A stretch of DNA of 64,000 nt from Cordia subcordata (taxonomy: Eukaryota > Streptophyta > Magnoliopsida > Boraginales > Cordiaceae). Shown piece after piece: positions 1 to 11,201 of the stretch. The notes below the pieces were generated by a model. It worked only from the letters and a program-made list of their open reading frames with translations, was not told the DNA's origin and ran no database searches. Numbering within the stretch: position 1 is the stretch's first letter; each line of letters begins with the position of its first letter. The stretch spans positions 9,734,001-9,798,000 of the forward strand of contig JAPTOF010000017.1 in the NCBI GenBank assembly GCA_028554755.1, read 5' to 3'. The position numbers and the translations under genes were made by a program.

Positions 1-1597
1 AAGTAAGAGAAAAGTGTTTTTGACTGAATGTATTCTAATGCTTGCAGGGTTAGAGGAGATGGTCACAAGATGGTTGTCCTTCAAATGTCTCTTTTGTGGA
101 AGTTTCAAGTTAATGCCCGATTTGTGATGTAGTTTGAAGGTATGATCACCAATAACTTGCAACGATGACAGGAGAATATGTGCATTTTTGTGGAGTTACT
201 TTTTGTCTCCTTTTAGGATGATGAAAGAATCAGGACTAGAATTTTTAATCTCTTTGTTTTATCAGTAGACGTAGACTCCAATGGAGTTATCTTTCTGATA
301 TATATTTTTTGTTTCGAAAGTTTTGATGGAGCAGGACCTAAACAAGGTGGATGTAACAAAACTACATCCTCTGTCCTGAAGTTATTTCTCGTCAAGTGAC
401 TACAAATATTGGTAAGATCATGCTGGAGAAATCTTGCTGCGTAATTCATGTTCCTGATCTGATTTGCATCTACTAATCTATATATTCATTTTCGTTCAAT
501 AATAATGTGAGTGTGATTCATTTCCTAAGGAACCATTTGCACGGTGCCTATGGTAAGTCAACATTCGTGAAAGCCATATCTGTGTCCAGGTATACTATCT
601 ATCTTCATAACTAATCATAAGTCAAAACCATCAATTGTCTCTTAAAATACACAAAGCCTTAACTAGTTTTAGTAGAAGTAATGGTTTCTTTGGGCCAAGT
701 AATTGAACCATATTAGTTAACATGGAGCTGAATCGTTTCATAAGCACATCATTATTCATAAGCATAAAGGTGGTACTTCATTTCAGCCATGTAGCAGACA
801 TAATGATTGCTTCAGATTATTCCCCTTTCATTTTATTGTGTTATATCTCATAATATGTGTAGATATATTGGTGTGTAATTGTCAACTACTTATATTGTGT
901 TCTAGTGATTATTAATGTCATATCATATTAGCTTTTCATTCTTTTTTTATCCGCCAAAAAAAACTTTTTTTTTAATTCTTTTTGTTGAATCATGTGTCTT
1001 TATTTTATAGATGCTTGAGACTGCCAAGTGTGCTTTATGTGGCTGAAATATGGGAAAGTTACATGTCTTGTGAATAACAAGAGACTCCTAGATAAATGAA
1101 TTGAATGAGTTAGTAGCTGGTATTTAACTCACTCATAATAAAAAAATATATTGAAATTTTTGTTTTTAGGAGACCTATAATAAACTTCTTCAAAAGAAAG
1201 AGTTCAAGACACAAGGATATCCGGGACACATCAAATTGATCGCGACATTGTTCTTCCACGCTTCTAGTGGGTTGGAAAAAGGGTGCATGCTTGGATAATC
1301 TCGCCACTACAACGTGATATGCTTGGGCCCTAGAGTGAAAATGCTTAGAAAATTATTGTCATATATCTGATATACTTTGAAAATGATAAACTTTAGTTTG
1401 TGTGATATTATGTAAATATTGAGTTTTTATAATATAATTTTTATTTTTATTTCTTGACACTTGTTACTTGTAGCCAGAATTTAAATATGCAAAAATATAA
1501 TTTTATATATTTAGAAATTGTAACAAAAATAAATTGCGGTGAAAATTGAATTCTTATGATAAATAATAGTGACAAAATGGTGATAGGTTGAAATTAA
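1..1597. other. AT-rich stretch, no supported gene
   Basis: No open frame here has recognisable protein similarity. Near the left edge a possible splice acceptor (TTGCAG ending at 47) is followed by a short frame that stops around 129. This could be the last exon of a gene lying to the left, but I do not recognise the peptide. A minus-strand frame at 1110-1307 is also unrecognised. The rest looks like ordinary AT-rich intergenic DNA. Confidence 0.4.
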
Positions 1598-1960
1598 GGT
1601 GAAATTAGGGTGTGAATGGCGATGAATTGGTGACAAAAAACAAATGGCAACGGATTGGCGACGAAAGGAAATGGCGACGGATTGGCAAACGAAAGGAAAT
1701 GGCGACAGATTGGCGACGAAAAGAAGTGGCGATAGATTGGCAATGGAAAAATGGCGACTGAATGGTTGCGAAAATTGATCTAAAAAAGAATGGCAAATGG
1801 CTACGAAAATTTCCATGGCGACGGACAATTCGGTTGCCAGCTGGCGACGGAATGGCGACAGAAGTTAGAATGGCTACGGGCCGTATAGCAACGCTCAGTT
1901 TTTGTCACCGTTCCGTCGCCAACCCCTTTCTGGCGACTAAGTTAGAACACCTGTTAGTTG
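1598..1960. repeat. GCGACG-rich minisatellite
   Basis: Imperfect tandem copies of a 27-28 bp unit built from ATGGCGACGGATTGGCGACG are clearest between about 1640 and 1765, with four to five copies. Further copies of the TGGCGAC core follow to about 1945, and inverted cores (GTCGCCA) appear near 1915-1940. The region is much more GC-rich than its surroundings. Such GCGACG cores are typical of subterminal repeats of CACTA-type DNA transposons, and the motif CACTACAAC occurs at 1304. No matching right terminus was found, so the CACTA link is only a suggestion. Confidence 0.55.
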
Positions 1961-1984
1961 TTTCTTCATTTTTTTTATACTTAG

Positions 1985-2205
1985 TTATTTATTTCATGGA
2001 AGAGGAGGGGCTTTTTCCCTAAAATTTTATTAGATGAATTAGGAAGTTACAAAATAGGAGCAGGGCATAAAAAAACTTAACAGCAAAAGAAGGAAGCACT
2101 ACTACTTCCCAATACAAAAGGTGGACAAAAGGTAAATAAGGCTGGAGGATCGAACCTTACCACCCCTTTATAATTGATAGCTTAGACAATAAATAAATAT
2201 AGTAT
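1985..2205 (-). mobile_element. LINE-like 3' tail (minus strand)
   Basis: This stretch is an inverted, diverged copy of the sequence at 20290-20482. Both share a block reading, in sense, AAAGGGGTGG, then CCACCTTTTG, then TTCATCTAATAAAA, then a CCCTCCTCT motif. The plus-strand copy ends in a poly(A) run, so these look like 3' ends of non-LTR retrotransposons. No reverse transcriptase is attached. Confidence 0.4.
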
Positions 2206-2484
2206 AAACACAATCGTAACATGCCCCTATCTAATTACAAGCTTAAGCTTTAAATAAGGTGATAATTTAAGGTTCGTCTAAATTGCATTTTTAAAATAGG
2301 TTTTTTTCTAAATTTTTTTTTTAAAAAAGGTACTTTTTTAAGAATCTCAATTTTTTTGCTTCTAGAGAAAGCAAAAATTGAGCTTTTTCCCAAAGTTTAG
2401 TTTTTTCTGAATCCAATCCAAATATATTTCAAAAAATATATGGTAAATATAATAAACTGCTTTCTCTGTCTCTCTCTCTCTTTC

Positions 2485-2522
<38 letters not shown>

Positions 2523-2879
2523 TGTATGTATTTATGTATATTTAAGTTTTTAGATGAGATGATAATTTAATAATAACAATAATATGGTACCTTAAAAGAA
2601 ATAACTAGAAGACATAGAAAAGTAAAGAAGATTTTTCCATACATCGTTCAAAAACACCAAGAGGCAACAAAAGCAATGTTTATTAATTAAACCCTTCCTA
2701 AACTGAAGTGGGTTCTTCTTTCATCTGTTGGACTGACATCAACCCAGTGTATTTGAGTCATTGATCTCTAGTCAAACATAAAAATCAACAGTTACAAAAT
2801 TAATGGTTGATATTTTGAACTAATGTTAGTTCAAATAATAAAAGAGTAATTCATTTTAAATTGAATGTGGACAGAAGCT
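2206..2879. other. AT-rich spacer with microsatellite
   Basis: There is no gene. A compound microsatellite, TC repeats then TA repeats then TATG repeats, lies at about 2463-2540. A short foldback of oligo-T/oligo-A runs lies at about 2290-2400. Confidence 0.6.
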
Positions 2880-3250
2880 ATTATACGGGGTGCAGTTAGA
2901 GGCTAGGGCGGTATCATTAGGGATTGAAATGGTAATTTGGTGCTAGTTTTTGCTAAGAAATATGTAACTAGCATGTCCCATGGGCTATAATGGTTGAACT
3001 ATTTGCTTTATGGAGGGACCTCATGATTTGTAATGAGCATAGAGTTAAAAGAATTTGTGGATCGAGATGGATGCCATGGCAATGGTCATTTTAAACTCTG
3101 TGGGGGCGTTGGAGTATGTGTCACCTAATCCTTAAGATCAAACCACTTCTCAGGATTTTTGAATTTAACATCTCACGTGTTGTGTCCTTGGTTTACTAGA
3201 TCCCGTTTGGACGGACAAAATGGTTGGTCACGTTTTGTTTATAATGGCAT
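2880..3250 (+). pseudogene. Decayed RNase H-like (RVT_3) domain, probably LINE-derived
   Basis: From about 2889 the plus strand reads as a GAVRG.GGIIRD.NGNLVLVF sequence, followed by an LLYG helix region and, after a frame change, an E-x-DAMAMV motif near 3065-3080. The order (first strand with G-GGIIRD, central helix, then (E/S)xDA) matches the RNase H fold at the C terminus of plant LINE polyproteins and of RVT_3 proteins. Several in-frame stops (for example TAG after the first glycines and TGA after IIRD) and frame changes show it is dead. It could be a LINE remnant or a decayed domesticated RNase H-like gene. Confidence 0.5.
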
Positions 3251-3387
3251 TGTGGTTATTGTCTATTCTTTGCCTTCTACTTCTTTTTTATCTTTTTGTT
3301 TTTGAGTGAGTAGTAGTACTATTTTATTTATGACTTTTGCAGATTTCTTTTTGTATTAGTCCTTCAGTAGTACTAACGAACCTTAAC

Positions 3388-4094
3388 GTAACGCATGGCA
3401 CATTTTGGCACTTTGATTTCTGCCATGCCAAGATGGTGCCCCTGTTTTGGGCCTTAGTTGGCCAATTTTTGGGGATTGCATTGCCCCTTTTTGTTGCCAA
3501 TCTCGTGGATGAGGTGTAGGCCCATCCTAGCAGCCTTTTAAAAGAGTTGGTGCTTGAGTTTTAGAGGGAAAATAGCTGTCCCCTACCTGCCTGCCTAGCC
3601 CTTTGCTTGCTACCCAAGATGTTCAAGCTGCTGCCCAAGAGAATGGAAGGGAAAACTAGCTGCTATTTTGTAAATATCTTGTACTTGCATTTGTACATTT
3701 GACATATTGATAGATAGGCACATAGACAGAAGAAGAAGCTCCATACACAATTGAAAAGTAAACTCTCTCAAAGAGAATATAGTGAAATTCTCGCCCAGCT
3801 CTTCTCTGCTCTTTTACTAGTATTCTCCAAGTTTGCAAGTCCCTTATTTGTGGCTGGTAACCTTGGTGCAGCCTGCATTTGCTATCCATACTTTGCTGGT
3901 TCAGTGGCTGCCCATCCAACACCCATTTCGTGGGCCTTTTTTTAGCGAATTGTTGAGGTCGTGCTTGGCTTCCAACACTCCCTTTTTTCGTTGCTGATCT
4001 CTGGTAACCTTAGGCATGCTTGGTTAGCTCCTTTGCTTAGCTAAGCGTCGCAAGGTGGTTGAGTCTTTGGCCTCCAAACTCTGACCCCGTGACA
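3388..4094 (+). repeat. 5' LTR of gypsy element
   Basis: This matches 8876-9605 over its full length. It starts GTAACGCATGGCAC, missing the leading T, and ends CCCCGTGACA. It has one copy of the segment around GATGTTCAAGCTGCTGCCC, whereas the 3' LTR has two. Confidence 0.93.
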
Positions 4095-4096
4095 GT

Positions 4097-4109
4097 TGGT
4101 ATCAGAGCC
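4097..4109 (+). other. Primer binding site (tRNA-iMet)
   Basis: TGGTATCAGAGCC lies 2 bp after the 5' LTR. It is complementary to the 3' end of initiator methionine tRNA, the usual minus-strand primer of plant gypsy and copia elements. Confidence 0.9.
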
Positions 4110-4192
4110 ACGTTCGCTTGGTTCTACTCTGATCTCTAGCGCATTTAGGTCATGGCTATGTGTGTTGGTTTTGTTGCTATTGGCTTGGGACT

Positions 4193-5435
4193 ATGGCTGG
4201 TGAGGAAAGTGAAGCTAGCACTCAGGTAGTTACCGAGAAGCCTGTGAGGAAAGATGCAAAAGCTTCCAGGTCCGAGTCAAGAGACCAGTTGAGCTCTCTT
4301 GAAATTCGTCTTGAGTGTGTGAAGAAGGCCACACTCGAGAATGCAGCTGTGATAGCCGACCTTATCCCTCGAATACGAAGCCTAGGAGATAGTGACAAGG
4401 ACAGTCTAGCTAATTGTGTGGAAGAGCTAGAGAAAGGAGCGGGAACTTTGCAGGATAATTTGCTTACTACTCTCAACTCTCTTGGTGATGCTGTGAAGAA
4501 GAGCATTGAAACCGTCAAGGACAACATCACCCTGTCCATTGGAGGATTGAAAACTGAGATAGAGGTGCTCATAGGTGACCTTTCTTTGTGGAAAGCAGTA
4601 GTGAGTAGTGGTGGTGCCCTTACTGTTCAACAAGCCCCTAAGCTTGATGTGCCCAGGCCCCAAACATTCTCAAGCAATAGAAATGCAAAGGAGCTTGATA
4701 ATTTCCTCTGGAACTTGGAGTAATACTTTGCAGCCTCTAATTTGGTGGATGATGCCTCTAAATTGCATGCTGCCTCTCTATATCTGACTGACGTTGCGAT
4801 GTTGTGGTGGAGACGTCGTCTTGCCGATGTTGAGCAAGGCACTTACACGTTGGCAACGTGGGAAGACTTCAAGAGGGAAATTAAGAGGCAATTCTATCCA
4901 AAAAATGTGGAGTACGAGGCCTGTGGACGTTTGCGTCGGCTGCAACACAAAGGGCAACATCCGGGAATATATGAAAGAATTTCAAGAGGTAACGCTTGAA
5001 ATCCCTGACTTGTCCGACAAAGATGCATTGTTTTCATTCCTTGATGGATTATAATCATGGGCGAGGCAAGAGTTGCAAAGACGTGGTGTCCAAGACGTTG
5101 CCTCTGCCATAGTTGCTGCCGAGAGCCTCATTGAATTTCCTAAGCGAGGGGATCACTCTAAGCCAAAGGGGGCCAGCTACTAATAAGGGAAAGAGTGGGG
5201 GAGACAGGGACAAAGCTAAGACCCCTGCACCTTTTTCCAACTCTAAGGCAGGCTAGCATAAACCTCCTCACCCCAAGGCCAAGGACTAGAGAGGTAATGG
5301 TGGGAAATGGGGAGGTAATCAGGCCAAACCAAAGGTGTATGAATGCTTTCTATGTGAGAGTAAAGACCATCGGATTGCTGAATGTCCTCAAAGGGTAAAG
5401 ATGGCCTCTTTGATCAAGCAACAAGAATGCCAACC
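4193..5435 (+). pseudogene. gag: gypsy gag (capsid and zinc knuckle), broken
   Basis: Gag forms the virus-like particle and binds element RNA. The likely start is the ATG at 4193 (MAGEESE...). The N-terminal part is rich in charged helices. The retrotransposon-gag core follows after 4740: an MLWWRRRL motif, then TWEDFKREI and QFYP. A CCHC zinc knuckle (C-x2-C-x4-H-x4-C) lies at about 5344-5385. The frame is cut by TAA at 4721-4723, where related sequences would have a Gln codon, by a frameshift near 4945 and by further stops after 5050. The purine-rich coding style matches the rest of this element. It is not functional. Confidence 0.85.
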
Positions 5436-5454
5436 TTGTGAGGAGTAAGAAACA

Positions 5455-5970
5455 CAAAAGGGGTCAATTCGGTTCCTAAATGCGGTAAAGACTGAGGTGA
5501 GGAAGCCACGAGAACCCCACAAAGGTTCTATTTATGTCACTACCAAGATCAAAGGCCAACCTTTCAAGGCCTTGGTAGATACAGGAGCCACTAACAATTT
5601 CTTGCGGGCAAATGTTGCGCAAAGGCTGGACTTGAGGTTCACCAAGACATAAGGGATGATCAAGGTAGCCAATTCCAAGGCCGTTCCCATTATCAGAGTT
5701 GCTCGAGGGGTTCGAACCAGAATTGGGAATGGCAAAGGCTCGTTAACTTCACTATCGTGCCCTTGGATGTCTATAACCTTGTGTTGGGCTTGGAATGGCT
5801 TGATGAGGTGTGTGCTTTACTTGTGCCATTTGGTAACTCCATTGTGGTGACGGGAAGCTCTTTTCCCTGTACGGTGCATATGGAAAGGGGGTCCAAAACT
5901 GAAGCCAAGACCTTACCAGCTATGCAACTTGTTAAAGGCTTAAGAGACATGAGGAGACTTACCTTGTAAC
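5455..5970 (+). pseudogene. gypsy aspartic protease region, broken
   Basis: This segment would process the Gag-Pol polyprotein. The retropepsin active site is visible at about 5568-5600 as ALVDTGATNNFL, preceded by the GSIYV strand and followed by a long helix. Downstream, VPLDVYNLVLGLEWLD (about 5757-5810) is the conserved sequence after the protease in chromoviruses. The frame is interrupted by a stop at about 5650 (AAGACATAA) and by frame changes. The catalytic Asp-Thr-Gly itself is intact. Confidence 0.85.
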
Positions 5971-6054
5971 CTTGAAAGAGGAAGAAGCCAGACCCAAGGG
6001 GGAACTAAACAGTCTTCCTCAGCCTGTCTAGGCAGTCCTGCAAGAATTCCAGGA

Positions 6055-6870
6055 AATCATGCCCAAGGAATTGCCTAAGAAGTTGCCTCCACAGCGGGAA
6101 ATTGATCACAAGATTGAAGTAGGCCTTCTGCCATGGCTCCTTATAGGATGGCACAAACAGAATTGGCTAAACTCAGGAAGCAATTGCAAGAATTGCTTGA
6201 TGCTGGCATGATCAGGCCATCAAGCTCTCCATTTGTTGCCCTGGTGCTATTCCAAAAAAAGAGTGATGGTTCTTTGCGGATGTGTGTGGATTATAGGGCG
6301 CTGAATAAGATCACCATAAAAAACAAGTACCCCATTCCACATGTTATGGAGTTGTTTGATCAACTTGGAGGTGCCAGGTTCTTCTTCAAAATTGATTTGC
6401 ACTTAAGGCATTGGCAAGTCATAATTGCGAAGGGTGATGAACCTAAGACAACGTGTGTGACTAGGTATGGTGCTTTTGAATATCTTGTGATGCCTTTTGG
6501 TTTAACAAATGCACCTGCCACCTTTTGCACACTCATGAACAAAGTGTTCTGGCCATTCTTAGACAAGTTTGTTGTGGTTTATTTGGATGACATAGTTGTG
6601 TATAGTTCTAGTTTGGAAGAGCATGTTTGTCACTTGAGGCGGGTCTTCCAAAAATTGAAGGAACATGAGCTATACATTAAACTAGAAAAGTGTAGCTTTA
6701 CCAAGGAGGAAGTGCACTTCCTTGGCCATATTGTGGGCAGAGGAAAAATCAGGATGGATGATGATAAGGTGAAGGCAATTAGAGATTGAGAACCACCTGC
6801 TGGAGTGCCCTAACTCAGATCCTTTCTTGGCCTGGCAAACTATTATCGGTGGTTCGTCCAAGGATATTCA
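6055..6870 (+). pseudogene. gypsy reverse transcriptase, broken
   Basis: The reverse transcriptase would copy element RNA into DNA. The open part at 6133-6789 carries the RT signatures in order: [63 protein letters not shown] and the catalytic box YLDDIVVYS. The connection motif FLGHIVG follows. A frameshift just before 6133 splits it from the preceding linker. TGA at 6787-6789 and TAA near 6812 interrupt the segment leading to [10 protein letters not shown]. Both aspartates of the YLDD box are present, so the catalytic core is intact and the breaks are at its edges. Confidence 0.92.
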
Positions 6871-7374
6871 GTAATTGCAGCACCATTGACGGACTTGCTG
6901 AAGAAGAACCGACCATGGGCATGGAGTGAACCATGCCAAACTGCTTTTGAAGCATTGAAGCAAGCAGTCTCGAGGGAGCCAATCCTTGCTTTGCCAGACT
7001 TTGCCAAGCCTTTTGAGGTACATACTAATGCTTCTAATTTTGTTATTGGAGGGGTGTTGATGCAAGACAAACATCCTATTGCATACGAAAGTCGCAAGCT
7101 CAATGACACGGAGCAATGGTATTCAGTCCATGAGAAAGAAATGACTACGGTGGTGTATTGCCTTCGGACGAGGCGTCATTATTTGCTTGGGACAAGGTTC
7201 GTGGTGAGGACGGATAATATGGCTGCCAGTTATTTTCAGACGGAAAAGAACTTACCCCCATGCGAGCCTGGTGGTAAGGATTCTTGGCAGAATTTGACTT
7301 CACCATGGAGTACAAGCCAGGGAGAGACAATCGTGTTGCCGATACATTGAGCAAGAAGACAGAGCTTGCTGCCA
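6871..7374 (+). pseudogene. gypsy RNase H, broken, first catalytic Asp replaced
   Basis: RNase H removes the RNA strand of the hybrid. The domain is visible as [17 protein letters not shown] (about 7012-7060), then [18 protein letters not shown] and [15 protein letters not shown]. The first catalytic position, Asp in the usual HTDAS context, reads Asn (HTNAS). The Glu of HEKEM and the Asp of RTDN are present. A frame change near 7260 ends the frame, but the tail ([12 protein letters not shown], then VAD) can still be followed in another frame to about 7374. Confidence 0.88.
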
Positions 7375-8864
7375 TAAGTCGCCCAACTAGCCATCTGATT
7401 GATAAAATTCGTGAAGGGCTGGAACATGATCCTATGGCCTAGGGACTCATCAACTATGCCATGGAAGGCAAGACCCGACGGTTTTGGGTGCAGGATGGTT
7501 TGTTGTTCACAAAAGGAGATCGTGTGTTTGTACCAAAGTGGGGGAATTTGCGGTGAGAAATTCTGAGGGAATGCCATGATTCTCTGTGGGCAGGGCACCC
7601 TGGTATGTATCGCACCATGGCCTTAGTTGAAGATGCTTATTATTGGCCAAGGATGCGTGATGATGTGGAAACGTATGTGAAGACATGCTTGGTGTGCCAG
7701 TAGGATAAAATTGAGCAAAAGCACCCAGCAGGGCTTCTTCAACCACTGCCAATGCCGAAGCATCCATTTGAGCATGTCACTATGGACTTCATCACTTGCT
7801 TGGTGAAGTCTGAAGGATGTGGCACCATTTTGGTTGTGGTAGGTAGGCTATCCAAGTATGCTATTGTCATCCCTGCTTTTCCGGATGTCACTGCACATGA
7901 ATCAGCCAAGCTTTTCATGAGATATATGGTGAAATGGTGGGGTGTGCCGAAGATGATTGTGAGCGACAGGGAGCCTCGGTTCACGGGGAAATTCTGGTCA
8001 GAGTTGTTCAAACTTCTTGGCTCTGATTTGGCTTTCTCTACCAGCTTTCATCCTTAAACCGATAGGCAAACGGAGTGGGTGAATGCTTTGCTTGAGCTCT
8101 ACCTAAGGCACTATGTGAGTGCCAACCAGAAGGATTGGGTTAGGCTTTTAGATGTGGCACAATTTTCCTATAACCTCCAAAGGAGTGAGTCTACTGGCCG
8201 GAGCCCCTTTGAGATTGCCATGCACTGTCAACCGTTAACTCCCCACACGGTTGATTCTGGCTATACAGGAAATGCTCCAACTGCCTACAAGTTTGGAAAA
8301 GAATTGCAAGAGGAACGGGACATGGCTAGGGCAACATTGGAGCGTGCTGCCAAGAAGATGAAAAAGTGGGCAGACAAGAAGCGAAGACTGGTGGAATATA
8401 ATGAAGGAGATATGGTGATGCTGAAGCTTATCCTTTCTCACTTCAAGACCCTACGGACAGTGCACAAAGGGCTAGTACGCCGATATGAGGGTCCATTCAA
8501 GGTGGTCAGAAAAGTAGATAGAGTTTCTTACCAATTGGAGCTGCCACTGAAGTTGAAAATCCATCCTGTCTTCAATGTTAGCTTCCTCAAGCCACATTTT
8601 GCTGACCCTGAAGATCCGGCTAGAGGAGAATCAAGTCGTGCCTCTACTGCCATTGTTACATCCTTTGATAAGCAAGTGGAGGAAATCTTAGCCGACCGAG
8701 TCAAGGGAAAACGAGGCGTGCCGAGGTGGACGGAATACTTGGTAAAGTGGAAAGATACCTTTGCGGACGAGGCTTCATGGGAGCATGAAGATCAGTTGTG
8801 GCAATTCAAGAAGCAAATAGAAGAGTTCAAACAAGCTAAGGCGTCTTGGACGACGCCGAGTTAA
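7375..8864 (+). pseudogene. gypsy integrase with C-terminal chromodomain, broken
   Basis: The integrase would insert element DNA; the chromodomain would direct it to marked chromatin. The HHCC zinc finger (ECHDS...GHPG...CLVC) spans about 7566-7700, followed by an in-frame TAG at 7701. The DDE core reads VTMDFI (D), then VSDREPRF (D), then TEWVNALLE (E), with TAA at 8055-8057 just after SFHP. From 8079 to the stop at 8864 the frame is open for 261 residues: the RNase H-fold end, the GPF/Y-type module (RYEGPFKVV near 8482) and a chromodomain at about residues 200-248 (VEEIL, YLVKWK, SWEHED). The last codons run into the polypurine tract. Confidence 0.92.
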
Positions 8865-8875
8865 GTGGGGAAAGG
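8864..8875 (+). other. Polypurine tract
   Basis: AGTGGGGAAAGG lies directly before the 3' LTR and overlaps the end of the chromodomain frame. It is the expected plus-strand primer site. Confidence 0.8.
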
Positions 8876-9605
8876 TGTAACGCATGGCACATTTTGGCAC
8901 TTTGATTTCTGCCATGCCAAGATGGTGCCCCTGTTTTGGGCCTTAGTTGGCCAATTTTTGGGGCTTGCATTGCCCCTTTTTATTGCCAATCTCATGGATG
9001 GCATGCAGGCCCATCCTAGCAGCCTTCTAGAAGAGTTGGTGCTTGAGTTTTGGAGGGAAAATAGCTGTCCCCTACCTGCCTGCCCAGCCCTTTGCTTGCT
9101 GCCCAAGATGTTCCAGCTGCTGCCCAAGATGTTCCAGCTGCTGCCCAAGAAAATGGGAGGGAAAACCAGTTGCTATTTTGTAAATATCTTGTACTTGCAT
9201 TTGTACATTTGACATATTGATAGATAGGCACATAGACAAAAGAAGAAGCTCCATACACAATTAAAAAGTAAACTCTCTCAAAGAGAATATAGTGAAATTC
9301 TCGCCCAGCTTTTCTTTGCTCTTTTACTAGTATTCTCCAAGTTTGCAAGTCCCTTATTTGTGGCTGGTAACCTTGGTGCAACCTGTATTTGCTGTTCATA
9401 TTTTGCTGGTTCAGTGGCTGCCCATCTAACACCCATTTCGTGGGCCTTTTCTTGGCGAAGTGTTGAGGTCGTGCTTGGCTTCCAACACTTCCCTTTTTCG
9501 TTGCTAATCTTTGGTAACCTCAGGGTTTGCTTGGTTAGCTCCTTTGCTTGGCTAAGCGCCGCACGGTGGTTGAGTCTTCGGCCTCCAAACTCTGACCCTG
9601 TGACA
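8876..9605 (+). repeat. 3' LTR of gypsy element
   Basis: It starts TGTAACGC and ends CTGTGACA, and aligns to 3388-4094. It carries an extra copy of a 21 bp segment (TTCCAGCTGCTGCCCAAGATG type) at about 9108-9150, which accounts for most of the length difference. Confidence 0.93.
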
Positions 9606-10745
9606 TTAAGCTTGCATTGCACTTGATGGTTGATTTTTTTTGGTTGATGACGTCAACAGTTGCATTTTTTGGAGCAGCGTAGGAGGTTTGGATTCCCCGC
9701 CCCCCCTTCCCCCCCCCCCCCCCACTTATATATATATTTTTTGTTTTCTTTAGTTTCATTTATAATTTTCTTTAGAAATGCCACCTTCCTTTCCTTAAAA
9801 AAAAAAAAAAAGCGGCTATGTTACTTTTTTTCTTCTTCTTCCGTTTTATTTTTTTCCGTGTCGTCATCGAGATAACATCTTGTTGGCCCAACACCTCATT
9901 ATTCTCTTCTTCTTCTTCTTTTATTTTTCTTTATCGTGTTGTAATTGCGCCGGCTATCAAATACGTCAGAGGCCGCCTATATATATTTTATGTATATTCA
10001 CAAACTTAATAATTATTATTGATGCTAAATAACAGCACTAGAAGATATCATTTATGAAGAGAGAAATTAAGGACATCTCAAAGAAATCGTGTTCTGATCA
10101 TGTGGGCTACCAGGCAAATATTGTAACTTCATAAATGATTTATTTTTGTATTGATTTTTTGGGAAAAATATTTTTTTCTTAAAAAACACATATTTTTATA
10201 ATAAATACTTGGACGGGATTTCAAAAAAGGTAAAACTATTTAAAAAACTCAATTTCATCTTTTTCCCAAAAGTCAAAATTTTGATCTTCCAAAAAACACT
10301 TTTTATTGAAAAAAATACTTTTAAAAAAATACTAATTCAGAGGCCCTTAAACCAAACTAATGTTCAACAGCATCATTGCGAGGGTAATTCTAACCTCATG
10401 CTAGGAGTCCAAAACGGACACTATTTATAAGGACCACCAGTCATGTAAAGTATCACAGCTATTAGGGCAAAGTAGAACAATTGCGGAGGCAGTATACATG
10501 ATCATTTTGATAACGAAAACAAACGCTTAGCGGTCTCTTCTCCGCAACACAAAACATAAGCGTATGATCATGCAAGTAAAGATCGAAACCGCATTAGCCA
10601 TTAATGTTTTTGTCTTTAATTTGTGTGCGTGATCTGCAAATTAAACCACAGATTGAGAAACAAGAGTGATTGAGATTAGAACCCGTCGGGAAGTTGAATC
10701 CAAATCCAGGAACCTTATAATTCAAGAAGTCTTGCTGGTATAAAG
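9606..10745. other. Intergenic, low-complexity and duplicated host sequence
   Basis: There is no gene. A poly-C tract (about 9700-9723) is followed by T-rich sequence and CTT repeats. The part at 9855-10090 is a copy of 17990-18220, listed separately. Confidence 0.6.
9855..10090 (+). repeat. Duplicated host block, copy 1
   Basis: It shares with 17990-18220 the succession GATAACATC..GTTGG..CCAACAC / ACATCATGTTGGGCTAACAC, a CTTCTTCTT run, GTCAGAGGC.GCCTAT, TTATTGATGCTAAA and GAAGATATCATTT, with many substitutions. The same relation resumes at 14965-15100 and 19010-19200, so an older duplication was later split by insertions. Confidence 0.6.
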
Positions 10746-11201
10746 TGTTAGAATTTATTAGATCTAATATCAAAAATAAAAATACTATAATAATAAACTA
10801 AATCAATAGTATTTGAAGCGTACTTTGATTGAAACTATTAAAACTTTTCTTATGATAATCTTGCAATAAAACTGTAACAGCGTGTTGTGGTAGGCACACC
10901 TAGACTAGGAGCTCCCTCTCCCGCTCCAACTTCTATATGGTGGCTATCAATGATTCAATGGGGCAAGCCAACCTTAATAGCCTATTTATAGACTACTAGT
11001 ATGCCTCAAAACTTTAAGCAGGCTCTACTCCTTACATATCACACCACTAGAAAATAACTTTAATGAAACGGACCTAGGCCCAACTGAAATAGATCACAAT
11101 AAATAATACATTGGGCTTTACCGGTCAACCTCAACCCGTTTTTGAAAATATAAAATATCTCAATCAGTGGTAGCCCATAATTTTAATAAAAAATTCTAAC
11201 A
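10746..11201 (-). repeat. LTR of a second LTR-retrotransposon family
   Basis: The segment starts TGTTAGAATTT and ends AAATTCTAACA, a perfect 11 bp terminal inverted repeat of about 456 bp total. Directly inside it, GTCTCCCACTTGGGC reads on the minus strand as a polypurine tract (GCCCAAGTGGGAGAC), so this is the 3' LTR of a minus-strand copia-like element. I found no partner LTR in the window. Confidence 0.75.

Larger units (their letters stand above)
3388..9605 (+). mobile_element. Ty3/gypsy chromovirus LTR retrotransposon, degenerate
   Basis: Two LTRs of about 707 and 730 bp flank an interior of about 4.8 kb in the order gag, protease, reverse transcriptase, RNase H, integrase, chromodomain. 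That domain order and the C-terminal chromodomain mark a chromovirus. A primer binding site for initiator tRNA-Met follows the left LTR and a purine tract precedes the right LTR. The 3' LTR starts TGTAACGC and ends GACA; the 5' LTR lacks the first T. A TTAA sits directly outside both ends, giving a possible 4-5 bp target duplication (TTAAC / TTAAG). Every reading frame is broken by stops or frameshifts, so the copy cannot encode its own proteins. The LTRs differ by roughly 5% by eye. Confidence 0.93.

Noticed and set aside
1110..1307. Minus-strand frame of 65 codons near the left edge
   Set aside because: It looks protein-like in its first 40 residues but matches no family I recognise and lacks exon or promoter context.
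4222..4572. Minus-strand frame of 116 codons opposite gypsy gag
   Set aside because: It is the antisense shadow of the gag frame; no independent similarity.
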